64,000 nucleotides of DNA from Notoacmeibacter sp. (GTDB lineage Bacteria > Pseudomonadota > Alphaproteobacteria > Rhizobiales > Rhizobiaceae). The notes under the pieces are model-generated. The model was not told where the DNA came from and ran no database searches. It worked only from the letters and a program-made list of their open reading frames with translations. Location: assembly GCA_019912385.1 (NCBI GenBank), contig JAIOIW010000038.1, positions 56,925 to 120,924 on the forward strand, read 5' to 3'. Positions 1-10,028 of this stretch are shown piece after piece. The stretch's first letter is position 1; each line of letters begins with the position of its first letter. A program made the position numbers and the translations under genes.

Positions 1-111
1 GCTTGGGGTCGCGTCGCCCGACATGATGATGTCAAAGGCTTCCCTTGCCTCGCCGAAGTCGAGCGAACTGCCGTCCGCGACCTTGGCTATGGCTTTCTTC
101 AGTTCGCTCAT
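1..111 (-). CDS. trpD: Anthranilate phosphoribosyltransferase, N-terminal fragment (window edge)
   Basis: Only the first 37 codons are inside the window; the gene runs off the left edge. It starts with MSELKKAIAKVADG and continues through a helical segment ending near ...AFDIIMSGDATPS, which matches the N-terminal helical domain of TrpD. TrpD transfers a phosphoribosyl group to anthranilate in cytosolic tryptophan synthesis. It lies 64 bp downstream of the PpiD-like gene on the same strand, an order I recall from rhizobia (ppiD-trpD-trpC), so the two may be cotranscribed. The catalytic glycine-rich motifs are outside the window, so the call rests on the N-terminus and context. Confidence 0.8.
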   Translation of the reverse strand, partial: MSELKKAIAKVADGSSLDFGEAREAFDIIMSGDATPS

Positions 112-175
112 GCTGTCACCGCCCGCCGCCGTGTCTCCGTGTCCCGTCGCGTTATGTAGGAACTGCGCCCCGATC

Positions 176-2065
176 TCAAAAACTGAGTGCGCGTTGCAGT
201 GCCGCGCGATCCATCGTCACGCCATACTGCTTTTGCAGTTTTCCGACGAGTTGGTCCAGCAAATCATCGGAGAAGGCGCTGGTGAGCGCGGTGCGTTCCT
301 GTTCCGCAATGGCCTCTGCGCTCGCACCTGCCGGTTCGAAGACTTCGGTGACCTTGAAAATGATCTGCGACTGGCCCGAGGGTCCGGGAAAAAGGCCGGT
401 CTTGCCTTCGGTTACCGCGAAGGCCGCATTCACGCCGGCACTGCCGAGGTCCGCATCGTCCGCGCCGCGCTTGGCGCCGCGCTTGATCTGCTTTTCCAGA
501 CCGAGTTCTGCCGCGATATCGTCGAGCGTCGCACCGTCGGCCACACGCTTTTCCAGTTCGCCGGCCTTGGTGGCCAGGCGATCTTCCGCCTCGTGCTTTC
601 TCCAGTCTTCGATCACCCTGGCGCGGACTTCATCCAGCGAACGGTCGCGCGCGGCGATGACGTCGAGAACCTCATACCAGAGGAACCCCGATCGACCGAT
701 ATTGATCGCCGGGTTCTCCGCCCGGGGTGTCGCCTCGAAGGCGCCCCTCAGCAGTGCGGCCGATTCAGGGATATCCTTGAGGATCGTCCCGTCGGGAGCC
801 TGCCCAAAGCGATCCACGGCGTCGATCACTTCCATCCCGATCTTGAGCTTCGCGGCCGCTTCGGCCATGGTCGCGCCGCCGGCCCGCGTGTCATCATAGG
901 TGTCGTGGACGTCGAGCAGGACGCGATTGGCCTCGACCAACGCCAGTTCCCTGCGAATTTCCGGGGCAGCCTCTTCCAGCGGACGCACGATCTCGGGATT
1001 GATCTCGGTGACCCTGAGAATGACGGCGCCGAACGCACCCTTAACGATTCCGCTGACCTCGTTGAGGCCGAGCGCGAATGCCGCATCGGCAATGGCCGGA
1101 TCCGGTATATCGGCTTTCTGCACCGTTCCAAGATCGGTATCGGCAGCCGACTTGCCCTCGGCCTCGGCAAGTTCGTCGAAGGTCGTGCCCGCGCGCAGCC
1201 TGTCGAGCGCGTTCCTGGCGGCCTCGTCGCTCCTGTACACGATCTGCTGGACCTTGCGGGTTTCCGGCGTCGTGAACTTCGCGATGTTCCCTTCATAGTC
1301 CTTGCGCACCTGTTCGTCAGTAATCACCGACGGATCGGCAATCGCTTCAGGATCAAGGACGAGATAGGCAATCTTGCGGTATTCCGGCGCCGCATAGGCG
1401 GCCTTGTTCTCTTCGAAATAGGCCTTGAGAACCTCGTCCGACGGAGATTCGATGGGCTCTACACTCGATACCGGCACCTTCACGAACTCCACCGTGCGGT
1501 CTTCGCCGCGGTAAAGCGCCAGGGCCTTGAGAAAGGTATCGGGGATCGCCACGCCGTCGGAAACCGCCTCGACGATCTGCTGACGCACGGCAACCTGCTC
1601 GCGGTTCTTAAGATAGTCCTGGGGGCGCATGCCGACATTGCGCAAAACGGCGTCGAAGGTGCGGCGGTCGAACCGGCCATCCGGGCCGCGAAACGCCGGG
1701 TCCTCTGTGGTCAGCGCGGCGAGACGGTCCTTGGAAAGCCCCAGGCGCATCTCGCGGGCCTGCTCGTCGAGAACCGCGCCGGCAACAAGCTGCGCCATGA
1801 CCTGGCTGTCGACACCGGCAGCCTGCGCCTGCTCGCGCGTGATCTGCTGACCCGTCCGCTGACTTAGGACACGCAATTGCCGGTCATAGGCCAGCCGGAA
1901 CTCGACAACGTCGACGGTGGTTTCGCCGGCGGTCACGACCGAGTCTGAATTGAAGCCTTCAACCAGGCGGCCGGATATGCCCCAAACGGCGAAACTGGCC
2001 ACGAGAAGAACCAGCAGCGCCTTGACGGCCCATGAACCGGCTGCATTGCGGAGAGAATTCAGCAT
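176..2065 (-). CDS. ppiD: PpiD-type peptidyl-prolyl isomerase / SurA N-terminal foldase
   Basis: This is a membrane-anchored periplasmic chaperone with a prolyl isomerase-like domain, acting on proteins leaving the Sec translocon. The start is set at MLNSLRNAAGSW (629 aa), which puts the single transmembrane anchor (about residues 12-31, AVKALLVLLVASFAVWG) at the N-terminus as in PpiD. An upstream in-frame extension of 14 residues looks non-coding. After the anchor comes a SurA-N-like helical region, then a rotamase-like region around residues 250-360, then a long helical tail. Length and architecture fit the family. It is divergent from tpiA and upstream of trpD. Isomerase activity cannot be judged by eye, because this domain is often degenerate in PpiD. 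Confidence 0.88.
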   Translation of the reverse strand: MLNSLRNAAGSWAVKALLVLLVASFAVWGISGRLVEGFNSDSVVTAGETTVDVVEFRLAYDRQLRVLSQRTGQQITREQAQAAGVDSQVMAQLVAGAVLDEQAREMRLGLSKDRLAALTTEDPAFRGPDGRFDRRTFDAVLRNVGMRPQDYLKNREQVAVRQQIVEAVSDGVAIPDTFLKALALYRGEDRTVEFVKVPVSSVEPIESPSDEVLKAYFEENKAAYAAPEYRKIAYLVLDPEAIADPSVITDEQVRKDYEGNIAKFTTPETRKVQQIVYRSDEAARNALDRLRAGTTFDELAEAEGKSAADTDLGTVQKADIPDPAIADAAFALGLNEVSGIVKGAFGAVILRVTEINPEIVRPLEEAAPEIRRELALVEANRVLLDVHDTYDDTRAGGATMAEAAAKLKIGMEVIDAVDRFGQAPDGTILKDIPESAALLRGAFEATPRAENPAINIGRSGFLWYEVLDVIAARDRSLDEVRARVIEDWRKHEAEDRLATKAGELEKRVADGATLDDIAAELGLEKQIKRGAKRGADDADLGSAGVNAAFAVTEGKTGLFPGPSGQSQIIFKVTEVFEPAGASAEAIAEQERTALTSAFSDDLLDQLVGKLQKQYGVTMDRAALQRALSF

Positions 2066-2311
2066 TCCAAATCCTGTCTTGTTGCGCGTCCGTGATGCAA
2101 GCTGCACCCCATAGCCCGCGGGATGGATGGGCAGCCTGGTGCCGGCGAAGCCCGGACTTCATGACCAAAGCCGGTTGTCCGCACGGCAATTGTTGCGTTT
2201 CTCGTGAGGCAAATAGCCTCGATAAGCCCTGCTGTCGATTGCTTTATAAACGGATTCCGTCCATCAGATGGCGAAATCGACGCAAAGACGAAACAAGGGA
2301 GCTATCAAGGG

Positions 2312-3076
2312 ATGACACCGGGTATTCGGCCGCTCGTCGCGGGAAACTGGAAGATGAACGGAACGGCGAAGAGCCTGATCGATTTGCAGGGCATCGCCAA
2401 GGGATACTCCTCCGGCCTGGAAGCGCAATGCGATGCGCTGATATGCGTCCCCGCAACATTGTTGTCTCGGGCTTCCGAAATCGCCGCGAGCACTGACGTC
2501 AGGACCGGCGGACAGGACTGCCACCCCAGCGAGTCCGGCGCCCACACAGGCGACATTTCCGCCGAGATGATCAGGGACGCCGGCGGAACTTTCGTCATCG
2601 TTGGACATTCCGAGCGCCGGACCGACCACGGTGAAGGCGATGCGCTCGTCCACGCGAAGGCCGAAGCCGGCTGGCGCGCCGGTCTCGTGTCGATCATCTG
2701 CATCGGCGAGACGGAGGCACAGCGCAAGGCCGGCGAGACGCTCAGGGTGCTCGAACGCCAGATCGACGGATCGGTACCGGCTGGGGCAAAAGCGACAAAC
2801 ACCATCGTCGCCTATGAACCGGTCTGGGCGATCGGCACCGGCCTGACGCCGACGGCCGATGACGTCGCCGAGGCCCATGCCCATATCCGCAAGTGCCTTG
2901 CGGAAAAAATCGGCGACGAAGCCCGGACCATGCGCATACTCTATGGCGGGTCCGTCAAGCCGTCCAATGCCACCGAGCTGCTTGCGGTCGCCAATGTCGA
3001 CGGCGCGCTTGTCGGCGGTGCCAGCCTGAAGGCAGCCGATTTCCTCGCCATCGCCGAGGCCTATCTGTCCATCTGA
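2312..3076 (+). CDS. tpiA: Triosephosphate isomerase
   Basis: A 254-residue TIM-barrel enzyme interconverting dihydroxyacetone phosphate and glyceraldehyde 3-phosphate in cytosolic glycolysis and gluconeogenesis. The three catalytic residues are visible: Lys14 in AGNWKMNG, His99 in VGHSERR and Glu169 in [11 protein letters not shown]. The phosphate-binding YGGSVKPSN loop and the late GGASL are also present. The ATG at 2312 was chosen because it gives the standard N-terminus [16 protein letters not shown]; the frame is open 36 codons further upstream, but that part does not look like TpiA. It is divergent from ppiD and followed 145 bp later by secG. Confidence 0.97.
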   Translation: MTPGIRPLVAGNWKMNGTAKSLIDLQGIAKGYSSGLEAQCDALICVPATLLSRASEIAASTDVRTGGQDCHPSESGAHTGDISAEMIRDAGGTFVIVGHSERRTDHGEGDALVHAKAEAGWRAGLVSIICIGETEAQRKAGETLRVLERQIDGSVPAGAKATNTIVAYEPVWAIGTGLTPTADDVAEAHAHIRKCLAEKIGDEARTMRILYGGSVKPSNATELLAVANVDGALVGGASLKAADFLAIAEAYLSI

Positions 3077-3221
3077 GCTTGCGGGCCGGACCGGCCGCTT
3101 CCATATAGGACGGAAGCGGGCGGTAACGGCTCTTGGAAAAATCACCGATCCCGTGTAAGGAGCCGCGAGCGCGCGGCCGATCCTGGCGGCGTGCCCCGCC
3201 GAAATGCTGGAATTTGTCGCC

Positions 3222-3626
3222 ATGGAAACCGTTGTCATCGTCATTCATCTCATCGTCGTGCTCGCGCTTGTGGGCGTGGTGCTGTTGCAGCGCTCCGAGG
3301 GCGGTGGTCTGGGAATTGGCGGGGGATCGGGTTTCATGACCGCTCGCGGCGCGGCGAACGCGCTGACCCGCACGACCGCCATCCTGGCGGCGGCGTTCTT
3401 CGCGACCTCGCTTGGCTTGTCGCTCATCGCCCGCTACGGCGAGCAGCCGACCGACATCCTCGACCGTGTCTCGACCCAACCAGCGAGCCAGCAGGGCGGG
3501 TTGCTCGACCAGCTCGGCGGCGGCGTGTCCGGCGACAAGCCGGTTGATACCGGTGCTCCGGCGGGAAGCGATGCGGCTCCGCAGCAGCCTGCCGTGCCAG
3601 TTTCGCCGGTGCCCAGCGGCCAGTAA
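3222..3626 (+). CDS. secG: Preprotein translocase subunit SecG
   Basis: A small inner-membrane subunit of the SecYEG channel. The start is set at METVVIVIHL (134 aa) rather than six codons earlier, because this is the usual SecG N-terminus. The first membrane segment (about residues 2-20) is followed by the family signature LLQRSEGGGLGIGGG, then a second membrane segment around 48-68 (AAAFFATSLGLSLIA). The Pro/Gln/Ala-rich tail is typical of alphaproteobacterial SecG. A clear Rho-independent terminator follows at 3654. In the rhizobia I remember, pyrG follows secG; here it does not. Confidence 0.93.
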   Translation: METVVIVIHLIVVLALVGVVLLQRSEGGGLGIGGGSGFMTARGAANALTRTTAILAAAFFATSLGLSLIARYGEQPTDILDRVSTQPASQQGGLLDQLGGGVSGDKPVDTGAPAGSDAAPQQPAVPVSPVPSGQ

Positions 3627-3653
3627 TCTACGGCGAACAGAGGACGTGAAAGG

Positions 3654-3676
3654 GCAGGCCTCGGCCTGCTTTTTTT
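3654..3676 (+). terminator. Rho-independent terminator after secG
   Basis: GCAGGC and GCCTGC form a 6-bp G+C-rich stem around a CTCG tetraloop and are followed directly by seven T residues. It sits 28 bp after the secG stop and separates secG from the L,D-transpeptidase gene. Confidence 0.85.
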
Positions 3677-3809
3677 ATTGAAATTCTTTGCGCAACTCCC
3701 GAGCAGACGGCTTGCGGGATTCCAGCGATTGAAATATTTCCGGCCTGAATAACGGTGTCGGCGCCGGGACCAGCCCCGACGGCGCACCGGCAACCACAGG
3801 ACAATCGAG

Positions 3810-4505
3810 ATGAAATCGCGCAGCCTTGCCGCTACGCTCGCAGTGCTGATTGCCTCCAGCACGCCCGCTCTTGCCGAATTCAACTGGAGTCTTTTCAAGC
3901 GCGACAGCTTTTCCTCGCTCAACAATTCGCCCGAAAACGCACTGCGCGCCTCCCGAAAGGGCAAGGCGGGCAACAACGCCGCCGCCGTGGAGGAGCTGGC
4001 CAAGCCGGAACCGGAACTGGTCAAGCCCGCGTCCCACTACCTGTCCAAGTGGGCGCCCAAATCCGTGCCATTCAACGGATACAGGCGCGGCACGATCGTG
4101 ATCGATACGAAGGAGCGCTATCTCTATTTCGTCGAGTCCGCGTTTTCGGCGCGGCGCTACAGGGTGGCCGTCGGCCGCGAGGGCCTGCTTTTCACCGGTC
4201 ACGCAAAAGTGGGCGACATGCAGGAATGGCCGCGCTGGGTCCCGACAGCCGAGATGATCCAGCGTGATCCGAAAAAATATGCAAGATACGAGGACGGAAT
4301 GGACGGCGGACCGGCCAATCCGCTCGGCGCGCGCGCCATCTACCTCTACCAGGGCAAGACGGATACCCATATCCGTATCCACGGCACCAATGCACCCGAG
4401 ACGATCGGTACCGCCTCGTCGAATGGTTGTTTCCGCATGCTCAACGAGCATGTGATGGAAATCTACGACAGGGTAAAGATGGGCGCTGAGGTGGTCGTTC
4501 TCTGA
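3810..4505 (+). CDS. Exported L,D-transpeptidase (YkuD/ErfK family)
   Basis: A periplasmic cell-wall enzyme of 231 aa that makes 3-3 peptide cross-links or anchors lipoproteins to peptidoglycan. An N-terminal signal peptide (residues 1-22, ending PALA) is followed by a low-complexity linker and a YkuD domain from about residue 90. The catalytic signature is complete: His191 in HGTN, then SSNGCFRM with Cys207 and Arg209. Convergent with the cinA-like gene. Rhizobial genomes carry many paralogues, so the exact substrate cannot be named. Confidence 0.92.
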   Translation: MKSRSLAATLAVLIASSTPALAEFNWSLFKRDSFSSLNNSPENALRASRKGKAGNNAAAVEELAKPEPELVKPASHYLSKWAPKSVPFNGYRRGTIVIDTKERYLYFVESAFSARRYRVAVGREGLLFTGHAKVGDMQEWPRWVPTAEMIQRDPKKYARYEDGMDGGPANPLGARAIYLYQGKTDTHIRIHGTNAPETIGTASSNGCFRMLNEHVMEIYDRVKMGAEVVVL

Positions 4506-4546
4506 AAAGGTCGCCAGCAGCCGCATTCCCAGCGGAACATTCAGGA

Positions 4547-5029
4547 TCAGCCGAGCGCGTCGGCCAGCAGTTTCAGCGCGTAGTCGGTGGCGGTGGATCG
4601 CACATCCGCCCGTCCCGGACCGGGAAACAGGCGCTTTTCGGAACGCAGCTCTCCTTCGGCGGTCGCGACAGCGAACCAGACCAGGCCGACGGGCTTTCCC
4701 GGCGTCGCGCCGCCGGGTCCGGCTATTCCGGTGACCGAGACCGCGAGCGCCGCCCGCGAACGCTTGAGCGCTCCGGCCGCCATTTCCAGCGCTGTCTCGG
4801 CGCTGACGGCGCCATGGGCGTCAAGCGTCGAGCGCTGAACGCCCAGCATGTCCATCTTGGCTTCGTTCGAGTATGTCACGAAACCGCGGTCGAACACGTC
4901 GGATGATCCGGCGATGTCGGTCAGGCGGGTAGCAATCATCCCCCCGGTGCAGCTTTCGGCGGTGGCGATCATGACGCCTCGCACCCGCGCGCGGTCGATA
5001 ATCTGTTCGGAAAGGGACGGTTCGCTCAT
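4547..5029 (-). CDS. CinA C-terminal domain protein (nicotinamide-nucleotide amidohydrolase, PncC-like)
   Basis: A 160-residue protein made only of the CinA C-terminal domain, which in PncC hydrolyses nicotinamide mononucleotide to nicotinate mononucleotide for NAD recycling. The diagnostic N-terminal block [21 protein letters not shown] and the later [18 protein letters not shown] are both present. The N-terminal molybdopterin-like domain of full-length CinA is absent, as in many alphaproteobacteria. Its ATG overlaps the stop of ispDF by 4 bp, so the two are translationally coupled. Confidence 0.9.
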   Translation of the reverse strand: MSEPSLSEQIIDRARVRGVMIATAESCTGGMIATRLTDIAGSSDVFDRGFVTYSNEAKMDMLGVQRSTLDAHGAVSAETALEMAAGALKRSRAALAVSVTGIAGPGGATPGKPVGLVWFAVATAEGELRSEKRLFPGPGRADVRSTATDYALKLLADALG

Positions 5030-6228
5030 TCCGGCACCTCGCCTGGATAGATCACATTCGCCGTGACGATTGCCGCAATGCCTTCGCCACGGCCGACGAA
5101 ACCCAGACCCTCGTTGGTCGTCGCCTTGACGGATACTCGGCCGGGCGCGATGCCAAGCATATCAGCCATGGCAGCCGTCATTGCCTCACGGTGCGGGCCG
5201 ATCTTCGGCGCCTCGGCAATCAGCGTCACGTCGGCATTGGCGATTCGGCCGCCGGCTTTTCGCACAAGGCGGACGGCGTGTTCCACGAACAGGCGCGATG
5301 CCACGCCCTTCCAGCGCGGGTCGGACGGTGGGAAATGGGTGCCGATATCGCCCGCTCCGATCGTCGCGAGCAGGGCGTCAGTCAGCGCGTGCAAACCGAC
5401 ATCGGCATCGGAATGGCCGGCGAGCTTGCGATCGAACGGGATTTTCACTCCGCAAAGGACAACGGCGGTTCCGGCCTCGAATGCGTGGACATCGTAGCCG
5501 TTTCCGGTTCTTACATCCGGAAAGCGTCCGGAAAGCAGGGTGTCAGCCATCGCAATGTCCCTCGACCAGGTGAGCTTCACGTTTTCGGACGTTCCTTCGA
5601 CAAGCCGCACGGGAATACCCGCCCATTCGGCGAGACCCGCATCGTCGGTGAACCGGGCGAGGCCCTGTGCCGCAGCCGCGCGGTGAGCAGCAAGAATCGC
5701 GGCAAACGGGAAGGCCTGGGGCGTCTGCGCCGCAAACAAGCCGTCGCGGGATACCGTTTCGACAATGACGCGGTCTGCGCCGGCGCGTTTCAGCGTGTCG
5801 GTCACGGGCATGGCGGCGGCGACGCCGTTCTCGCCGTCGAGCGCATCGATGATCCGTCCGAGCAAATCATGGCCAACGAAGGGGCGCACGCCGTCGTGGA
5901 TCAGGACTTGGCCGATCCCGCACCCGGCAAGCGCCTCCAAGCCGAGGCGAACGGAATCCTGCCGGCTGGTGCCGCCCGTGACGGCAAAGACCCGATCGTC
6001 AAGCAGCGGACCCGCTGCCGCTTTCAGCAGGTCCCCATCATCGGCATGGATGACGACTGCAATTTTCCCGACACGGTCATCCTGCTTGAGGGCCTCGATC
6101 GTATGTGCAATCACCGCTTTGCCGCCGATCGAGCGGTATTGTTTCGGCCCTTGCACCGATTGACCGGCCCGTTCGCCACGACCCGCAGCGACGATGACAG
6201 CCCCGATACGGCTTCCGGTTTGCACCAT
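5026..6228 (-). CDS. ispDF: Bifunctional IspD/IspF isoprenoid enzyme
   Basis: A fusion of MEP cytidylyltransferase and MEcPP synthase, two non-consecutive steps of the non-mevalonate isoprenoid pathway. The start [20 protein letters not shown] (400 aa) was chosen because the IspD nucleotide-binding loop AAGRGERAG begins at about residue 14; the 72-codon upstream extension does not resemble protein sequence. The IspF domain starts near residue 244 (GYDVHAFE) and has the metal ligands of DVH (246-248), GHSDADV and the late TTNEGLGF motif. The fusion is common in alphaproteobacteria. Upstream of and coupled to the cinA-like gene; divergent from dusB. Confidence 0.96.
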   Translation of the reverse strand: MVQTGSRIGAVIVAAGRGERAGQSVQGPKQYRSIGGKAVIAHTIEALKQDDRVGKIAVVIHADDGDLLKAAAGPLLDDRVFAVTGGTSRQDSVRLGLEALAGCGIGQVLIHDGVRPFVGHDLLGRIIDALDGENGVAAAMPVTDTLKRAGADRVIVETVSRDGLFAAQTPQAFPFAAILAAHRAAAAQGLARFTDDAGLAEWAGIPVRLVEGTSENVKLTWSRDIAMADTLLSGRFPDVRTGNGYDVHAFEAGTAVVLCGVKIPFDRKLAGHSDADVGLHALTDALLATIGAGDIGTHFPPSDPRWKGVASRLFVEHAVRLVRKAGGRIANADVTLIAEAPKIGPHREAMTAAMADMLGIAPGRVSVKATTNEGLGFVGRGEGIAAIVTANVIYPGEVPE

Positions 6229-6337
6229 GGGTTGGCTCGGCACCTGAATATCTCCCTGTCGGGTGCTGGAATAGGCGGGGCGCGGCCCGTTGGCCAGAAA
6301 AATCATGCGCCAGGGACATCCGGTCGAAATTCGCCGG

Positions 6338-6366
6338 TTGCACCGCAGCAAGAAAATGTCTAGTAA
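6338..6366 (+). promoter_or_regulatory. Candidate sigma70 promoter of the dusB-ntrBC operon
   Basis: TTGCAC and TAGTAA are separated by exactly 17 bp, and the -10 lies 34 bp before the dusB ATG at 6401. If real, transcription begins near 6373. That would exclude the alternative upstream ATG at 6356 and supports the chosen start. Identified by eye only. Confidence 0.5.
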
Positions 6367-6400
6367 ACAGGCAACATCAATTCCTGCATTGAATTTGTGC

Positions 6401-7429
6401 ATGTCGGAAACATCAATCCTCGGGACACCACTCAGCGTCGGCAACGTGACACTGCCGAACAGGGTATTTCTCGCGCCGATGTCGGGCGTAACCGATCAGC
6501 CGTTCAGGCTGCGCGCTCATCGTGCCGGCGCCGGCCTGACGGTGAGCGAAATGGTGGCGAGCGGCGAACTCGCAAAAGGCCGGGCGGAATCGGAACGGCG
6601 CATTCGTCTCGCGGGCGTACCGATCCAGTCGGTGCAGATCGTCGGGCGCGAAGCAGTAGCGATGGCGGAAGCGGCGCTAATCGCCGAGGGCGCGGGTGCG
6701 GACATCATCGACATCAACATGGGTTGCCCGGCGAAAAAGGTCACCGGCGGGGCATGTGGTTCGGCGTTGATGCGCGACCCGGATCACGCCCTTCGGCTTG
6801 TTGAAGCGGTCGTCGGCGCGGTCAGGGTGCCGGTGACACTCAAGATGCGACTGGGCTGGGACGACAACTCGCTGAACGCGCCGGAAATCGCCCGCCGCGC
6901 GGAGAATGCAGGCATCCGCATGATAACTGTTCACGGACGCACGCGCTGCCAGTTCTACAAGGGCAGGGCGGACTGGCGGGCGATCCGGGCCGTGCGCGAG
7001 GCCGTCACGGTTCCGCTGGTGGCCAACGGTGATGTCGAGACAGCACAGGACGCCCGCGAAATCCTCGGTCAATCGGGCGCGGATGCGGTCATGATCGGCC
7101 GGGGCCACTACGGCAAACCCTGGCTGGCCGGTTGGATCGCGCGCGTCTCAGGTTCTGAAAGCGATGCAGGGGTGCCACTCAAAAATACTCACATATATTC
7201 CTATATTTCAGATCATTATGACGATATGCTAACGTTATATGGGAAGCAGTCTGGCACCCGCCATGCACGCAAGCATCTTGGCTGGTACCTGGACCTCCAC
7301 GCGCCGGACACACCGGCTGAGTTGCGCGACGCGATCTTGACGGCCACAGAGCCCGACACCGTCATGAACCTGCTCGGCAATGCCTTCGGGCGCGACAGCG
7401 AAATTTGCACCAGGGAGCAGGCGGCATGA
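6401..7429 (+). CDS. dusB: tRNA-dihydrouridine synthase DusB (NifR3)
   Basis: An FMN enzyme reducing uridines in the tRNA D-loop, 342 aa. The FMN-binding TIM barrel begins with [19 protein letters not shown]; the catalytic Cys109 lies in [24 protein letters not shown] and ANGDVE follow. A C-terminal helical domain starts near residue 260. Codons around that boundary (7181-7240) are only 25 percent G+C against about 60 percent elsewhere. The start [10 protein letters not shown] is supported by the promoter at 6338-6366. The final bases overlap ntrB (ATGA), the classical nifR3-ntrBC operon of alphaproteobacteria. Confidence 0.95.
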   Translation: MSETSILGTPLSVGNVTLPNRVFLAPMSGVTDQPFRLRAHRAGAGLTVSEMVASGELAKGRAESERRIRLAGVPIQSVQIVGREAVAMAEAALIAEGAGADIIDINMGCPAKKVTGGACGSALMRDPDHALRLVEAVVGAVRVPVTLKMRLGWDDNSLNAPEIARRAENAGIRMITVHGRTRCQFYKGRADWRAIRAVREAVTVPLVANGDVETAQDAREILGQSGADAVMIGRGHYGKPWLAGWIARVSGSESDAGVPLKNTHIYSYISDHYDDMLTLYGKQSGTRHARKHLGWYLDLHAPDTPAELRDAILTATEPDTVMNLLGNAFGRDSEICTREQAA

Positions 7430-8571
7430 CTGCAGCACCGCACAAATCCGTGCCCGACATCGATCCGGCGCAGGTCGTTCTCAACACGATCCGCCATCCC
7501 GTGATCATGGTCGACGCCCAGGATTTCATCACGTTCGCCAATTCCGATGCGGAATCCTTTTTCCGCTCGTCCTCCGCGATCCTCGCCCGCAACAAGCTGG
7601 CCCGCTTCGTTCCCTTCGGCAGTCCGCTGCTGGCGCTTGTCGAGCAGGTCCGCGAGCGGTCGGCTCCGGTTGCAGAGTACCGCGTCGACATTTCATCGCC
7701 CAGGCTCGGCCCGGACAAGGTCGTGGACCTTTATGTCTCGCCCGTAACCGAGATCCCCGGTTCGGTCGTCATCATGTTCCAGGAACGTTCGATGGCCGAC
7801 AAGATCGACAGGCAGATGACCCATCGCGGCGCGGCACGTTCGGTTACCGGCCTTGCCGCCATGCTCGCCCATGAGATCAAGAACCCGCTGTCGGGTATCC
7901 GGGGGGCGGCGCAATTGCTGGAACTGTCCGCATCGGACGACGACCGCGCGCTGACGCGGCTGATCACCGAGGAGACCGACAGGATCGTCGCGCTCGTGGA
8001 CCGCATGGAGGTGTTTTCCGACGAGAGGCCGATCGACCGCATGCCGGTCAACATTCATGTCGTGCTCGACCACGTCAAAGCGCTGGCGAGAAACGGTTTC
8101 GCGAATGGCATCAGGATCAGCGAGGAATACGACCCCTCGCTGCCGCCGGTCTATGCCAACCGCGACCAGTTGGTCCAGATCTTCCTCAACCTCGTCAAGA
8201 ACGCCGCGGAGGCGATCGGCGGGTCGACCAATGGCGAAATCCGTCTTTCCACCGCATTCCGGCCGGGCATCCGCCTGTCGGTACCCGGCAGCCAGGATCG
8301 TGTTTCGCTGCCGCTGGAATTCTGCGTGCACGACAATGGCCCCGGCGTGCCGGAAGACATCGTTCCCTATATTTTCGATCCCTTCATCACCACCAAGACA
8401 AACGGATCGGGCCTCGGCCTGGCACTCGTCGCCAAGATCGTCGGCGAACATGGTGGCGTGATCGAATGCGATTCGTCGCCGCGCGGCACCACGTTCCGGG
8501 TCCTGATGCCGGCGTGGAAAGAAGACGGCGAAACCCCGGATACGGAATTCGATACTGGAGAAAATGACTGA
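7426..8571 (+). CDS. ntrB: Nitrogen regulation histidine kinase/phosphatase NtrB
   Basis: A cytosolic sensor kinase (381 aa) that phosphorylates or dephosphorylates NtrC according to PII status. An N-terminal PAS-like domain (about 15-125) precedes the dimerisation/phospho-acceptor helix with His149 in [15 protein letters not shown]. The ATPase domain has the N box [12 protein letters not shown], the G1 box DNGPGVPED and the G2 box GSGLGLALV. No membrane segments are seen. The ATG overlaps the dusB stop, and the stop overlaps the ntrC start by one base, so all three are coupled. Confidence 0.95.
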   Translation: MTAAPHKSVPDIDPAQVVLNTIRHPVIMVDAQDFITFANSDAESFFRSSSAILARNKLARFVPFGSPLLALVEQVRERSAPVAEYRVDISSPRLGPDKVVDLYVSPVTEIPGSVVIMFQERSMADKIDRQMTHRGAARSVTGLAAMLAHEIKNPLSGIRGAAQLLELSASDDDRALTRLITEETDRIVALVDRMEVFSDERPIDRMPVNIHVVLDHVKALARNGFANGIRISEEYDPSLPPVYANRDQLVQIFLNLVKNAAEAIGGSTNGEIRLSTAFRPGIRLSVPGSQDRVSLPLEFCVHDNGPGVPEDIVPYIFDPFITTKTNGSGLGLALVAKIVGEHGGVIECDSSPRGTTFRVLMPAWKEDGETPDTEFDTGEND

Positions 8572-10028
8572 TGGCCAAAGGCACGATCCTCGTGGCGGAT
8601 GACGACGCCGCCATCCGCACCGTGCTCAACCAGGCGCTGGCGCGGGCCGGACATGATGTCCGGGTCACCTCCAATGCCGCCACCCTGTGGCGCTGGATCG
8701 CCGAGGGCGAAGGCGACCTCGTCATCACCGACGTCGTGATGCCGGACGAAAACGCCTTCGACCTGCTGCCGCGCATCAAGAAGGCGCGGCCGGACCTGCC
8801 GGTTATCGTCATGAGCGCGCAGAACACCTTCATGACCGCCATCCGCGCGTCGGAGAAGGGCGCCTATGAATATTTACCGAAGCCGTTCGACCTGACCGAA
8901 CTTCTCAACATCGTCACCCGGGCCCTGGCGGAGCCGCGCCGCCCGGCCGCCGAGAAGATGAGCGACGACAATCCCGATGCCATGCCGCTGGTCGGCAGGT
9001 CGCCGGCGATGCAGGACATCTACCGCATGCTGGCGCGCATGATGCAGACCGACCTGACGGTCATGATCATGGGCGAATCGGGAACCGGCAAGGAACTCGT
9101 CGCCCGCGCGCTGCACGAATACGGCCGGCGTCGTAACGGCCCCTTCGTGGCGATCAACATGGCCGCCATCCCGCGCGACCTGATCGAATCGGAGTTGTTC
9201 GGCCACGAACGCGGCGCGTTCACCGGCGCGCAATACCGCTCCAGCGGCCGGTTCGAGCAGGCCGAAGGCGGCACGCTGTTTCTCGACGAGATCGGCGACA
9301 TGCCGATGGAGGCCCAGACCCGGTTGCTGCGCGTGCTGCAGCAGGGCGAATACACGACCGTCGGCGGCCGCACGCCGATCAAGACCGATGTCCGCATCGT
9401 TGCTGCGACCAACAAGGATCTGCGCGCCTCGATCAATCAGGGCCTTTTCCGCGAGGATCTGTTCTACCGCCTCAACGTCGTGCCGCTGAGGCTGCCGCCG
9501 TTGCGCGAGCGCACCGAAGATATCGCCGATCTCGTGCGTCACTTCTTCAAGAGCGGCGAATCGGAAGGGCTGCCCGCCAAGCGCATCACTGCCGAAGCGC
9601 TCGACATGCTGCGGCACTATCCCTGGCCGGGCAATGTGCGGGAATTGGAAAACCTGGTCCGCCGCCTCGCCGCCCTTTACCCGCAGGACGAAATCACGGC
9701 CGAAATCATCGAGACCGAGTTGAACGGATCGCAGGGAGGCGATTCGACGCCTGGCGCGGCGGTGCTTCCCGACGAGATCACCGTTTCGCAGGCAGTCGAG
9801 CATTTTCTCCAGCGCTACTTCCGTTCGTTCGGCGATGATCTGCCCCCGCCCGGTCTCTACCAGCGCATCCTCGCCGAGGTGGAATATCCGCTGGTTCTCG
9901 CCTCCATGACGGCAACCCGGGGCAACCAGATTCGCGCCGCCGAGTTACTGGGCCTGAACCGCAACACGCTGCGCAAGAAGATCCGCGAACTGGGCGTCAA
10001 TGTCTATCGGACCTCGCGCGGCGCCTAG
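8571..10028 (+). CDS. ntrC: Nitrogen regulation response regulator NtrC
   Basis: A sigma54-dependent activator (485 aa) of nitrogen assimilation genes. The receiver domain has Asp54 in [10 protein letters not shown]. The AAA+ domain has Walker A GESGTGKE (168-175), the sigma54-contacting GAFTGA loop (215-220) and Walker B GGTLFLDE (about 233-240). The C-terminal Fis-type helix-turn-helix ends in [16 protein letters not shown]. No key residue is missing. It ends in a 4-bp convergent overlap with the hydrolase gene. The ntrY-ntrX pair that usually follows in rhizobia is not here. Confidence 0.96.
   Translation: MAKGTILVADDDAAIRTVLNQALARAGHDVRVTSNAATLWRWIAEGEGDLVITDVVMPDENAFDLLPRIKKARPDLPVIVMSAQNTFMTAIRASEKGAYEYLPKPFDLTELLNIVTRALAEPRRPAAEKMSDDNPDAMPLVGRSPAMQDIYRMLARMMQTDLTVMIMGESGTGKELVARALHEYGRRRNGPFVAINMAAIPRDLIESELFGHERGAFTGAQYRSSGRFEQAEGGTLFLDEIGDMPMEAQTRLLRVLQQGEYTTVGGRTPIKTDVRIVAATNKDLRASINQGLFREDLFYRLNVVPLRLPPLRERTEDIADLVRHFFKSGESEGLPAKRITAEALDMLRHYPWPGNVRELENLVRRLAALYPQDEITAEIIETELNGSQGGDSTPGAAVLPDEITVSQAVEHFLQRYFRSFGDDLPPPGLYQRILAEVEYPLVLASMTATRGNQIRAAELLGLNRNTLRKKIRELGVNVYRTSRGA

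Noticed and set aside
23..1867. A 614-codon open frame on the plus strand opposite the PpiD-like gene
   Set aside because: It is the antisense of a well-supported gene. High GC makes long antisense frames common, and its Arg-rich, repeat-poor protein shows no known fold.
4506..4546. Possible terminator between the L,D-transpeptidase and cinA-like genes
   Set aside because: Only weak, short inverted repeats and no T-run on either strand.
5191..6363. A 390-codon open frame antisense to ispDF
   Set aside because: It covers the IspDF coding region with intact catalytic motifs on the other strand; no ribosome site or recognisable domain.
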